A stretch of 5,308 nucleotides of DNA from an uncultured Sphingomonadales bacterium. Lineage in GTDB: Bacteria; Pseudomonadota; Alphaproteobacteria; Sphingomonadales; Sphingomonadaceae. Location: the NCBI GenBank assembly GCA_903893935.1, contig CAITOD010000657.1, positions 1-5,308 of the forward strand. Direction: 5' to 3'. Below, in pieces: positions 1 through 5,308 of the stretch (the stretch's first letter is position 1; the number at the start of each line of letters is the position of its first letter). A model generated the notes under the pieces. That model made no database searches, was not told where the DNA came from, and saw only the letters and a program-made list of their open reading frames with translations. A program made the position numbers and the translations under genes.

Positions 1-2195
1 GCCAGCACATCGGCACCCCCGGCGATCAGCTTGTCGAGCGGTTTGCCGCCGCCGTGCCCGGCATCGCTTTCGACGCGCAGCAGATGCGGCCGATCGCCGA
101 TCGCCGCCGCTTGCAGCGCCGCCGCGTATTTGAAACTGTGCGCGGGAACCACGCGATCGTCGGTATCGGCGGTGGTCACCAGGATTGCGGGGTATCGCGC
201 ACCGTCGCGGATGTTGTGATAGGGCGAATAGGCGCGCAACACGTGCCAGTCGGCCGCGCGCGCCGGATCGCCATAATCGTCGATCCACGATCGCCCCTGG
301 GTAAACCGGTCGAACCGCAACATGTCCATCACCCCGACATCGGGATTGGCGGCGGCAAACAGGTCGGGCCGCTGGTTGATCGCGGCGGCGACCATCATGC
401 CGCCGTTCGATCCGCCTTGGGCGGCCAGAGCACCCGGTCTGGCGACGCCGCTGTGCACCAGATAGTCGCCCGCGGCGATGAAGTCGTCAAAGCTGTTCTG
501 CTTGTTGGGTCCGCGCCCCGCTTCATACCACGCCGGCCCCAGTTCGCCGCCGCCGCGCACTGCCGCCACTGCCAGCACGCCGCCGGCTTCGAGCCACGCC
601 ATGCGAAATGGCGAATAACTGGGGTTGAGCGCGATATCGAACCCGCCGTAGCCATAGAGCAGCGTCGGCGCCGGAGTACTGTCTTGCGCCAGCGTGCGTT
701 TGCGCACCACCGTCAGCGGCACCGAAGTGCCATCGCGCGAGGGATAATGCCGATCCTCGATCACATAGTCGGCCGGATCGAACGGCACGCGGGGCACTGC
801 AAACGGCGTGGCATGCCCGTCGCGCAAGTCCATGCGATAGATCGCGGGCGGCTGGTTATAGCTCGAATACTGATAGAACGTTTCGGGATCGCCGGGGCGA
901 CCATCGAACCCCGTGGCGGCGCCATTGCCGGTAATGGTGATCGCGCGCGCCGGGTGCCCGTCAAGATCGGTCACCACCGCCAGCCTTTGCCCGTGATCGA
1001 GATAGGACAGGATCAGCCGGTCGCCGACGATCCGCCCGGCCTCCAGCTGGCCGCGCTGCTCGCCGATCAGCACTTTGGCCTCGGGCCGCGCGCCCAGCGC
1101 AATTCGCACCAGCCGGTAATTGGGCGCCCCCTGGTTGGTGATGAACCACAGCCGGCTGCCTTCGCCATCGACCAGCTTCCAGTCCTGCGTCAGCCCGGCG
1201 ATCAGGGGCAGCACGCGCCATGAGCCCGGTGCGGCCAGATCGATCAGATGGATCGCGCGGAGCGGCGCAGTGCCGGCCTCGGTCGTGATCACCGCCCAGC
1301 GGCCATCCGACGTGACTTGCGCCTTGTGCCCCCATTCGGGATGATCGGGCGTGGCATAGACCAGCCGGTCGGCGCCTTGCGCTGTGCCGACGCGGTGAAA
1401 CCACACCGCCTTGTCGCGCAAAGGCGCGCGAAACGCCTCGGCTGCGGGCGGTGCGGGATAGCGCGAATAGAAAAACCCGCGATCGCCGATCCAGCCGATC
1501 AGCGTGTCATTGGCCCATTCAATCCGGTCGTCGAGCAGCCGCCCGCTGCCGACATCGACCACCCGCAGCGTGCGCCAGTCGCTGCCTGCGCGCTGCTCGC
1601 TATAGGCGAGATATTTGCCGCTGTGCGAAGGCACCCAGCTGTCGAGCGCGAAATCGGCAGCATCTGCATCGGGCCCGGCATTGGGATCCACCAGCACACG
1701 ATCGGGCACAGCGAGCGCATCGCGCACCATAAGCACCGGCTGATTGAGCAGACCGCTGTTGCGCAGCAGGAAATAGCGGTGGCCCGCTTTCTTGGGCAGG
1801 CTGAACCGCTCGAAATCATACAGTGCGCGCAAGGCGCGCGCGAAGCGGTCGCGCCCCGGCAAAGCATCGAGATAGCCATGCGCCAGCCGGTTCTGCTGCC
1901 CGACCCAGGCGGCGACGGCAGGGTCGCGGCGTAGATCACCTTCGAGCCAGCGCCACGGATCGGGCACCACTTCGCCAAAGGCGCGATCGCTGTCGTTGCC
2001 GCGCATGGTTTCGGGATAGCGCACCAGCAAAGCCGGGGCTTCGGATCGCGCCGCGCCGGGCGACCCGGCGCGATGCAAGCTCGCATCAACCGGGCCGGCA
2101 CCCGGAGTGTCGGCCAGCACCGGGCCGGCGTGGAAGGAAAGGCCCACGGCGCCGCACAGCAGCACCTGCCTCAGGTTGATCCGTTCCCACTGCAT
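1..2195 (-). CDS. Secreted prolyl oligopeptidase, family S9A serine peptidase (3' end cut by window edge)
   Basis: Serine peptidase expected to cleave short peptides after proline. The visible 731 residues open with a likely Sec signal peptide (R5 and R9, hydrophobic 11-28, cleavage after V-L-A28), which places it in the periplasm. The S9 N-terminal signature DPWRWLE is at 79-85, then a propeller region, then the alpha/beta-hydrolase domain. The catalytic triad is Ser596 (GGSNGG), Asp679 (DDRVVP) and His714 (AGHGGG). Tyr516 in YGYGGF matches the oxyanion tyrosine. Trp637, Tyr641, Phe519 and Arg681 match porcine POP Trp595, Tyr599, Phe476 and Arg643, and the Ser-to-Trp spacing of 41 is identical. 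These support real proline specificity. From family length only about 10-20 C-terminal residues are missing. ATG 2195 is chosen because an in-frame TGA lies 12 nt upstream and the signal peptide follows directly. The Shine-Dalgarno is poor: AAGG abuts the ATG. It lies 54 nt behind the transporter gene with no terminator between. Family is near certain; the physiological substrate is unknown. Confidence 0.95.
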   Translation of the reverse strand, partial: MQWERINLRQVLLCGAVGLSFHAGPVLADTPGAGPVDASLHRAGSPGAARSEAPALLVRYPETMRGNDSDRAFGEVVPDPWRWLEGDLRRDPAVAAWVGQQNRLAHGYLDALPGRDRFARALRALYDFERFSLPKKAGHRYFLLRNSGLLNQPVLMVRDALAVPDRVLVDPNAGPDADAADFALDSWVPSHSGKYLAYSEQRAGSDWRTLRVVDVGSGRLLDDRIEWANDTLIGWIGDRGFFYSRYPAPPAAEAFRAPLRDKAVWFHRVGTAQGADRLVYATPDHPEWGHKAQVTSDGRWAVITTEAGTAPLRAIHLIDLAAPGSWRVLPLIAGLTQDWKLVDGEGSRLWFITNQGAPNYRLVRIALGARPEAKVLIGEQRGQLEAGRIVGDRLILSYLDHGQRLAVVTDLDGHPARAITITGNGAATGFDGRPGDPETFYQYSSYNQPPAIYRMDLRDGHATPFAVPRVPFDPADYVIEDRHYPSRDGTSVPLTVVRKRTLAQDSTPAPTLLYGYGGFDIALNPSYSPFRMAWLEAGGVLAVAAVRGGGELGPAWYEAGRGPNKQNSFDDFIAAGDYLVHSGVARPGALAAQGGSNGGMMVAAAINQRPDLFAAANPDVGVMDMLRFDRFTQGRSWIDDYGDPARAADWHVLRAYSPYHNIRDGARYPAILVTTADTDDRVVPAHSFKYAAALQAAAIGDRPHLLRVESDAGHGGGKPLDKLIAGGADVL

Positions 2196-2212
2196 CCTTG
2201 TTGTCGATCAGG

Positions 2213-2241
2213 AGCTTAGCACAGTGCGGAGCGGTCGGCAA
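2213..2241 (-). promoter_or_regulatory. Weak candidate promoter for the prolyl oligopeptidase gene
   Basis: In the 54-nt gap after the transporter gene the minus strand carries TTGCCG (2241-2236), a 17-nt spacer and TAAGCT (2218-2213). These match the -35 and -10 consensus at 4/6 and 3/6. Transcription would start about 2206, leaving a leader of roughly 11 nt before the ATG at 2195, close to leaderless. The matches are weak enough to arise by chance, and the peptidase could simply be read through from the transporter gene. Confidence 0.2.
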
Positions 2242-2249
2242 AACGGTTA

Positions 2250-3530
2250 TCAGCCATCGCGCGCGTGGCGCAGCGCCCCGGGCAACAGAAACACCAGCGG
2301 CAGCGCCATCAGCGATGTCAACGAATTGATCCACACCAGCGACGTGAAGTGCCAGCCATATTTGTCGAGCAGCTGGGCGCCGAGGATATCGGTGCCGAAC
2401 AGCGCAAAATTGCGCACCGACACCAAAAGCGCATAGCCAAGGCTTTCGCTGCCGCGCGGGGTGGCGCGCGCCGACAGATCAAGAAACGCGAGTTCCGCCA
2501 TCGCCACCCCGAACCCGTTGATCACGCCGATCGCAAAGGCCTGCGGCACGCTGTCGTAGAACAAGTACAGCAGCGAGGTCATTGCCGAGCCGCCAATGCC
2601 GATCGCCAGCAGCGTCTGCAGCCGCAACCGGCGGCACAGCCAGAGATAGAACAGCGAAGTCCCGATCATCGTGGCGTAAGCGCAGAAATCGAGCCAGCCC
2701 TGCATCTGCGTGGTCATGTGCAGATCGTTCTGCTGCTTGTAGAACAGCGCGGTCTCCATGCCCGGCGCGATATAGAACAGCAGCGACACGAGTGCGGCCA
2801 GCCACATCGTGCGTGCGGCAGCAATTGCGCGCAACTGCACCCACAGCGCCGACAGCGGCCGCGGTGGAAGGTACGTTTCGCGCATGAAAAACAGCGAAAC
2901 CGGGATCAGCGACGCGGCCACCAACGCGCACGTGAGCGCGGTCCAGCCGAGCGCATACCCTGCCAGATAGCCAGAGGCCGGTGCACTGATCAGCGAACAG
3001 ACAGATTGCACGGTCTGGCGCATGCCGGCCATTTTGCCCGCAGCACCGCTCGCCTGTGCGGTTTCGACCAAGAGGCCACCGGTGGCGCAGCTGACCATCA
3101 CCATCGCGCAGTTCATCAGCGTCATCGCCACGAGCAACGGGGTATAAGCGTGCGGCACGAACCCGACTGTCGTCCAGCCGGCGATGACCAGCACCGTGCC
3201 CACCAGCATGTACGAACGACGTCGCGAGCCGAACAGCGGAAAGGCATCGATGACCGCGCCAAACAAAGGCTTCAGATACCACGCAAAACCGATCAGAAAC
3301 AGGAACGCGGCGGTCTGCGTGCGATCGAGATGCATCGTGTTCTTGAGCAGGTTGCGCACCGGGATGCGGCCCAGCGCCTTGTCCTGCGCCAGATACGTCG
3401 CGATAATCCCGGTCATCACCACCACGCTCGCCCGCCAGAACGGAATTTCGGGCTGCCGTTCGCCCGGCGTCGCCGCTTCCGCATGCGCGGGTGCTTCATC
3501 GAACAGCAACCCGGTGGTGGTTTCGCTCAT
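2250..3530 (-). CDS. Major facilitator transporter of the folate-biopterin transporter (BT1) type
   Basis: A 426-residue inner-membrane secondary transporter. A soluble N-terminal tail of about 30 residues is followed by about 12 predicted helices, roughly at 33-50, 72-98, 107-125, 130-152, 172-195, 198-216, 241-262, 279-299, 303-324, 329-352, 363-388 and 396-417. The loop after helix 2 has the BT1 signature: Trp84, Lys87-Pro88, Gly91, Asp95, Phe97-Pro98, Phe100-Gly101 and Arg103-Arg105. The C-terminal half has the related P-R-G-S-E-S...Y-A-L-L element (358-370), also typical of this branch. Characterised members carry folates and pterins in protozoa, plants and cyanobacteria, but bacterial homologues are mostly uncharacterised, so folate transport is only a possibility. 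AGGGAG sits 7 nt before ATG 3530, supporting this start. The reading frame ends in tandem stops, TGA then TAA. It lies downstream of the rplQ terminator, so it is probably transcribed separately from the ribosomal operon, and together with the peptidase gene behind it. Confidence 0.85.
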   Translation of the reverse strand: MSETTTGLLFDEAPAHAEAATPGERQPEIPFWRASVVVMTGIIATYLAQDKALGRIPVRNLLKNTMHLDRTQTAAFLFLIGFAWYLKPLFGAVIDAFPLFGSRRRSYMLVGTVLVIAGWTTVGFVPHAYTPLLVAMTLMNCAMVMVSCATGGLLVETAQASGAAGKMAGMRQTVQSVCSLISAPASGYLAGYALGWTALTCALVAASLIPVSLFFMRETYLPPRPLSALWVQLRAIAAARTMWLAALVSLLFYIAPGMETALFYKQQNDLHMTTQMQGWLDFCAYATMIGTSLFYLWLCRRLRLQTLLAIGIGGSAMTSLLYLFYDSVPQAFAIGVINGFGVAMAELAFLDLSARATPRGSESLGYALLVSVRNFALFGTDILGAQLLDKYGWHFTSLVWINSLTSLMALPLVFLLPGALRHARDG

Positions 3531-3537
3531 CCGATAT

Positions 3538-3543
3538 CTCCCT
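3538..3543 (-). promoter_or_regulatory. Shine-Dalgarno site of the BT1-type transporter gene
   Basis: AGGGAG on the minus strand, 7 nt upstream of ATG 3530. It is a strong, well-spaced match to the anti-Shine-Dalgarno and decides the start of the transporter. A run of six As lies just upstream of it (3550-3545). Confidence 0.75.
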
Positions 3544-3561
3544 GTTTTTTAATCACATGGC

Positions 3562-3575
3562 ACGCGTCAGCGCGT
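3562..3575 (-). repeat. Short perfect inverted repeat at the predicted transporter transcription start
   Basis: On the minus strand ACGCG (3575-3571), loop CTGA, CGCGT (3566-3562). It abuts the candidate -10 element and spans the expected start near 3569, a typical place for a repressor operator or for a 5' hairpin on the mRNA. Five-bp arms of G and C are easy to find by chance in GC-rich DNA, so function is speculative. Confidence 0.25.
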
Positions 3576-3604
3576 ACTATTGGCAGGTCGGCCCCGAACG
3601 ACAA
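3576..3604 (-). promoter_or_regulatory. Candidate sigma-70 type promoter for the transporter gene
   Basis: On the minus strand TTGTCG (3604-3599), a 17-nt spacer and AATAGT (3581-3576) each match the -35 and -10 consensus at 4/6 with ideal spacing. The predicted start is near 3569, giving a 5' leader of about 39 nt. A promoter is expected in this gap because an intrinsic terminator lies immediately upstream, at 3616-3644. This is motif reading only. Confidence 0.4.
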
Positions 3605-3615
3605 GCGCATAACGC

Positions 3616-3644
3616 AAAAAGGGCGGTGCCCGTCGGCACCGCCC
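3616..3644 (-). terminator. Rho-independent terminator of the rpoA-rplQ operon
   Basis: On the minus strand a perfect 10-bp GC-rich stem, GGGCGGTGCC pairing with GGCACCGCCC (3644-3635 and 3630-3621), closes a 4-nt loop (3634-3631) and is followed directly by five Ts (3620-3616). It starts about 30 nt past the rplQ stop codon. The U tract is on the minus-strand side only, so it acts on the rplQ transcript and separates the ribosomal operon from the transporter-peptidase unit. Confidence 0.92.
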
Positions 3645-3661
3645 CCCTGTCAAAGACCGGA

Positions 3662-3677
3662 TGATCGTGTGCGATCA
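3662..3677 (-). repeat. Inverted repeat overlapping the rplQ stop codon
   Basis: TGATCG, loop CACA, CGATCA on the minus strand: a perfect 6-bp stem that begins with the TGA stop codon of rplQ. It lies about 17 nt before the main terminator stem. It has no U tract of its own. It may be a minor mRNA 3'-end structure or simply chance. Confidence 0.3.
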
Positions 3678-4100
3678 CGCGGCCTCGTACGCGTCCTCAT
3701 CGGCGGTGAACACCGGACCCGAATCCTGGCCCTTGGCTGCGGTGTCACGGTCAACCAGCTCGATCACCGCCATCGGCGCGGCGTCCGAGGCGCGGTAACC
3801 GGCCTTGATGATACGGGTGTAGCCGCCCTGGCGATCGGCATAGCGCGCCGCCAGAACTTCGAACAATTTGCGTTCCTGCGTTTCGTCGAGCAGGCGCGCG
3901 TGCGCCAGCCGGCGGTTCGACAGGCCGCCGTGCTTGCCCAGCGTGATCAGCTTTTCGATGTAAGGACGAAGTTCCTTCGCCTTGGGCACCGTGGTGGTGA
4001 TCTGTTCGTGCTTGATCAGCGCGGCTGCCATATTGCGCAGCATCGCGATCCGGTGGGCAGAAGTACGACCCAGCTTGCGCTGGCCTAACCTGTGACGCAT
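3675..4100 (-). CDS. rplQ: Large ribosomal subunit protein bL17
   Basis: Structural protein of the 50S ribosomal subunit, 141 residues. The N-terminal block MRHR...[10 protein letters not shown], followed by [14 protein letters not shown] and the [16 protein letters not shown] segment, is the conserved L17 core. NRRLAHAR and the motif [27 protein letters not shown] (about residues 92-118) complete the fold. A tail of about 20 residues rich in Asp, Glu and Ala extends beyond the core, as is common in alphaproteobacterial L17. GGAG lies 6 nt before ATG 4100, supporting the start. It follows rpoA by 113 nt, the usual gene order at the end of the alpha operon, and is followed by a strong intrinsic terminator, so it is the last gene of that operon. 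The product assignment is secure. Confidence 0.98.
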   Translation of the reverse strand: MRHRLGQRKLGRTSAHRIAMLRNMAAALIKHEQITTTVPKAKELRPYIEKLITLGKHGGLSNRRLAHARLLDETQERKLFEVLAARYADRQGGYTRIIKAGYRASDAAPMAVIELVDRDTAAKGQDSGPVFTADEDAYEAA

Positions 4101-4144
4101 GTCTTTCTCCGTTCGTTAAGGGTCCGTATCAGGTAACCCATAGC

Positions 4145-4172
4145 TGGCCGTTTTTTGGACGGGGTGGCCGTT
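4145..4172. repeat. 8-bp direct repeat in the rpoA-rplQ spacer
   Basis: TGGCCGTT occurs at 4145-4152 and again at 4165-4172 on the plus strand, 20 bases apart start to start (about two helical turns), with a T-run and GGACGGGG between them. The second copy lies inside the loop of a small CGGGG/CCCCG inverted repeat (4160-4164 with 4175-4179). Neither hairpin arm is followed by a U tract on the minus strand, so this is not an intrinsic terminator. Function is unknown. Confidence 0.35.
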
Positions 4173-4182
4173 GTCCCCGGTT

Positions 4183-4206
4183 CAAGGTCAAATCGAAAAG
4201 ACCCTG
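4183..4206 (-). repeat. Possible RNA hairpin just downstream of the rpoA stop codon
   Basis: In the minus-strand transcript CAGGGUC (4206-4200) can pair with GACCUUG (4189-4183) over 7 bp including one G-U pair, with a 10-nt loop. The G-U pair would be an A-C mismatch in the opposite strand, so the structure favours minus-strand RNA. It begins 7 nt after the rpoA stop and has no U tract, so it is more likely a processing or stability element than a terminator, if it forms at all. Confidence 0.3.
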
Positions 4207-4213
4207 CCCGAGA

Positions 4214-5275
4214 TTAACCGAGCAGTTCCTGTTCGAGCTTCTTGGCCATTTCCTCGATGTTTTCAGGCGGCCAGCCGGGGATGTCCATGCCCAGCCGCAG
4301 ACCCATCGAAGACAGCACTTCCTTGATTTCGTTGAGCGACTTGCGCCCGAAATTGGGGGTGCGCAGCATTTCCGCTTCGGTCTTCTGCACCAGATCGCCG
4401 ATGTAGATGATGTTGTCGTTCTTGAGGCAGTTGGCCGAACGCACCGACAGTTCCAGTTCATCCACTTTCTTGAGCAGATAGCGGTTGAGCTGGTTGGCGT
4501 CGCTTTCTTCGGGCGCATGGCTCGAGAGCCCGGTAACCGTGGTCACGTGGCCGCTCGGCAGCTGGTCGTCGAAGTGGACGAACAGCGAGAGCTGGTCCTG
4601 CAGAATGCGCGCCGCATAAGCAACCGCGTCTTCAGGCGTGACCGTGCCATCGGTTTCGACCGTCAGGTTGAGCTTGTCGTAATCGAGTTCCTGCCCGATG
4701 CGCGCAGCGTCGATCTTGTAGGACACCTGACGCACCGGCGAATAAAGCGAATCGATCGGGATCAACCCGATCGGCGCATCGACCGGCCGGTTCGACACCG
4801 CCGGCACATAACCTTTGCCGCTGTCGGCGGTCAGTTCCATGTTGAACGTCGCACCTTCGTCGAGGTGGCAGATCACCAGGTTCTTGTTGAGCACTTCGAT
4901 ATCGCCGGTCACGGCAATGTCGCCGGCGCGCACTTCGCCCGGGCCGGTTGCCGAAAGCTGCAAGCGCTTGGGGCCTTCGCCCTGCATCTTGAGCGCGATC
5001 TGCTTCACATTGAGCACGATGTCGGTGACATCTTCGCGCACGCCGGCAAGCGACGAGAATTCGTGCAGCACGTTCTCGATGCGGATCGAAGTGACCGCCG
5101 CACCCTGCAACGAAGACAGCAACACCCGGCGCAGCGCATTGCCGAGCGTCAGACCGAAACCGCGTTCGAGCGGTTCGGCGATGAAAGTCGCGCGGCGTTG
5201 CGGATCATTGCCGGGACGGACTTCGAGGGTGTTGGGCTTCTTCAGTTCCTGCCAGTTCTTGATGTTGACAGTCAT
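4214..5275 (-). CDS. rpoA: DNA-directed RNA polymerase subunit alpha
   Basis: Alpha subunit, whose dimer nucleates assembly of the core RNA polymerase and whose C-terminal domain contacts UP-element DNA and activators. It is 353 residues against 329 in E. coli. The N-terminal domain (about 1-245) has the dimerisation and assembly motif [19 protein letters not shown] (37-55) and [16 protein letters not shown] (68-83). A flexible linker follows (about 246-268). The C-terminal domain (about 269-343) contains [12 protein letters not shown] (274-285), where Arg279 corresponds to the DNA-contacting Arg265 of E. coli. [21 protein letters not shown] and the closing GWPPE are also conserved. The start at ATG 5275 is backed by AGGGGA ending 5 nt upstream and by the conserved N-terminal sequence. 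The stop is TAA. It is probably preceded by rpsK in the full operon, which the window does not reach. It is intact and ordinary for an alphaproteobacterium. Confidence 0.99.
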   Translation of the reverse strand: MTVNIKNWQELKKPNTLEVRPGNDPQRRATFIAEPLERGFGLTLGNALRRVLLSSLQGAAVTSIRIENVLHEFSSLAGVREDVTDIVLNVKQIALKMQGEGPKRLQLSATGPGEVRAGDIAVTGDIEVLNKNLVICHLDEGATFNMELTADSGKGYVPAVSNRPVDAPIGLIPIDSLYSPVRQVSYKIDAARIGQELDYDKLNLTVETDGTVTPEDAVAYAARILQDQLSLFVHFDDQLPSGHVTTVTGLSSHAPEESDANQLNRYLLKKVDELELSVRSANCLKNDNIIYIGDLVQKTEAEMLRTPNFGRKSLNEIKEVLSSMGLRLGMDIPGWPPENIEEMAKKLEQELLG

Positions 5276-5308
5276 GGAATTCCCCTGGGGTTGATCGAGT
5301 GCGCCGGC
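5276..5308 (-). promoter_or_regulatory. rpoA: rpoA upstream segment with Shine-Dalgarno
   Basis: The last 33 bases of the window precede rpoA. The minus strand has AGGGGA at 5286-5281, 5 nt before the ATG, which is a good ribosome binding site. It is part of the 9-base near-palindrome CCCCAGGGG. I can see no promoter and no end of an upstream gene in so short a piece. In related operons rpoA is co-transcribed from far upstream. Confidence 0.65.

Noticed and set aside
54..1934. Long plus-strand open frames opposite the peptidase gene (54-1223 and 1248-1934)
   Set aside because: The minus strand here encodes a continuous S9A peptidase with a complete catalytic triad. The plus-strand products are low-complexity Arg/His/Ala-rich sequences without motifs.
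2112..2195. Possible lipoprotein signal (Cys14 in the peptidase leader)
   Set aside because: The residue before the cysteine is Leu, not Gly, Ala or Ser, and the hydrophobic stretch lies mostly after it. A standard signal peptidase I site after Ala28 fits better.
1..2195. Lasso-peptide isopeptidase (a POP-like enzyme known from sphingomonad lasso clusters)
   Set aside because: No precursor, cyclase or TonB-dependent receptor gene is present, and the proline-pocket residues of classical S9A enzymes are intact.
395..2334. Several shorter minus-strand open frames within the peptidase region (395-655, 761-964, 961-1404, 1499-2101, 2086-2334)
   Set aside because: They are in other frames than the peptidase. 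The peptidase frame itself runs unbroken from 2195 to base 1, and it alone carries the conserved motifs.
2265..4088. A 607-codon open frame on the plus strand, antisense to the transporter and rplQ genes
   Set aside because: It runs straight across two well-recognised genes and the terminator, is extremely rich in Arg, Gln, His and Ala, and has no recognisable domain. It is the expected mirror of GC-rich third codon positions on the other strand.
4145..4179. Intrinsic terminator between rpoA and rplQ
   Set aside because: The CGGGG/CCCCG stem is only 5 bp with a 10-nt loop and on the minus strand is followed by TCC and a run of As, not Ts. The T-run lies on the wrong strand and side.

Overview
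The window reads as a high-GC alphaproteobacterial chromosome segment, most likely from Sphingomonadales. The basis is the style of RpoA and L17 (RpoA of 353 residues; L17 with an acidic Ala/Asp/Glu tail) and the strong GC bias at third codon positions. This taxonomic call is by recognition, not by a search. All four genes lie on the minus strand, so the biological reading order runs from high to low coordinates.

Right part (about 3616-5308): the distal end of the ribosomal protein 'alpha' operon. rpoA (RNA polymerase alpha subunit) is followed after a 113-nt spacer by rplQ (ribosomal protein L17). A textbook intrinsic terminator (10-bp perfect GC stem, 4-nt loop, five Us) closes this operon downstream of rplQ. 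The promoter and the preceding operon genes lie outside the window.

Left part (1 to about 3615): a separate accessory transcription unit. A 426-residue, roughly 12-helix transporter with the hallmark motif of the folate-biopterin transporter (BT1) branch of the major facilitator superfamily has its own plausible promoter and a good Shine-Dalgarno. It is followed 54 nt later, without a visible terminator, by a prolyl oligopeptidase (peptidase family S9A). The peptidase has a predicted signal peptide and is cut by the window edge a few residues after its catalytic histidine. All three catalytic residues and the proline-pocket residues are present, so it is probably an active periplasmic proline-specific peptidase. 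Adjacency suggests the two proteins may share a nutrient-scavenging role, but the substrate of the transporter cannot be read from sequence.

I found no tRNA or rRNA gene, CRISPR array, insertion sequence, phage gene or recognisable undescribed multi-gene system. No stretch longer than about 150 bases lacks a gene. The less ordinary points are a BT1-type transporter paired with a secreted prolyl oligopeptidase, a structured rpoA-rplQ spacer, a small inverted repeat at the predicted transporter transcription start, and the weak ribosome binding site of the peptidase.
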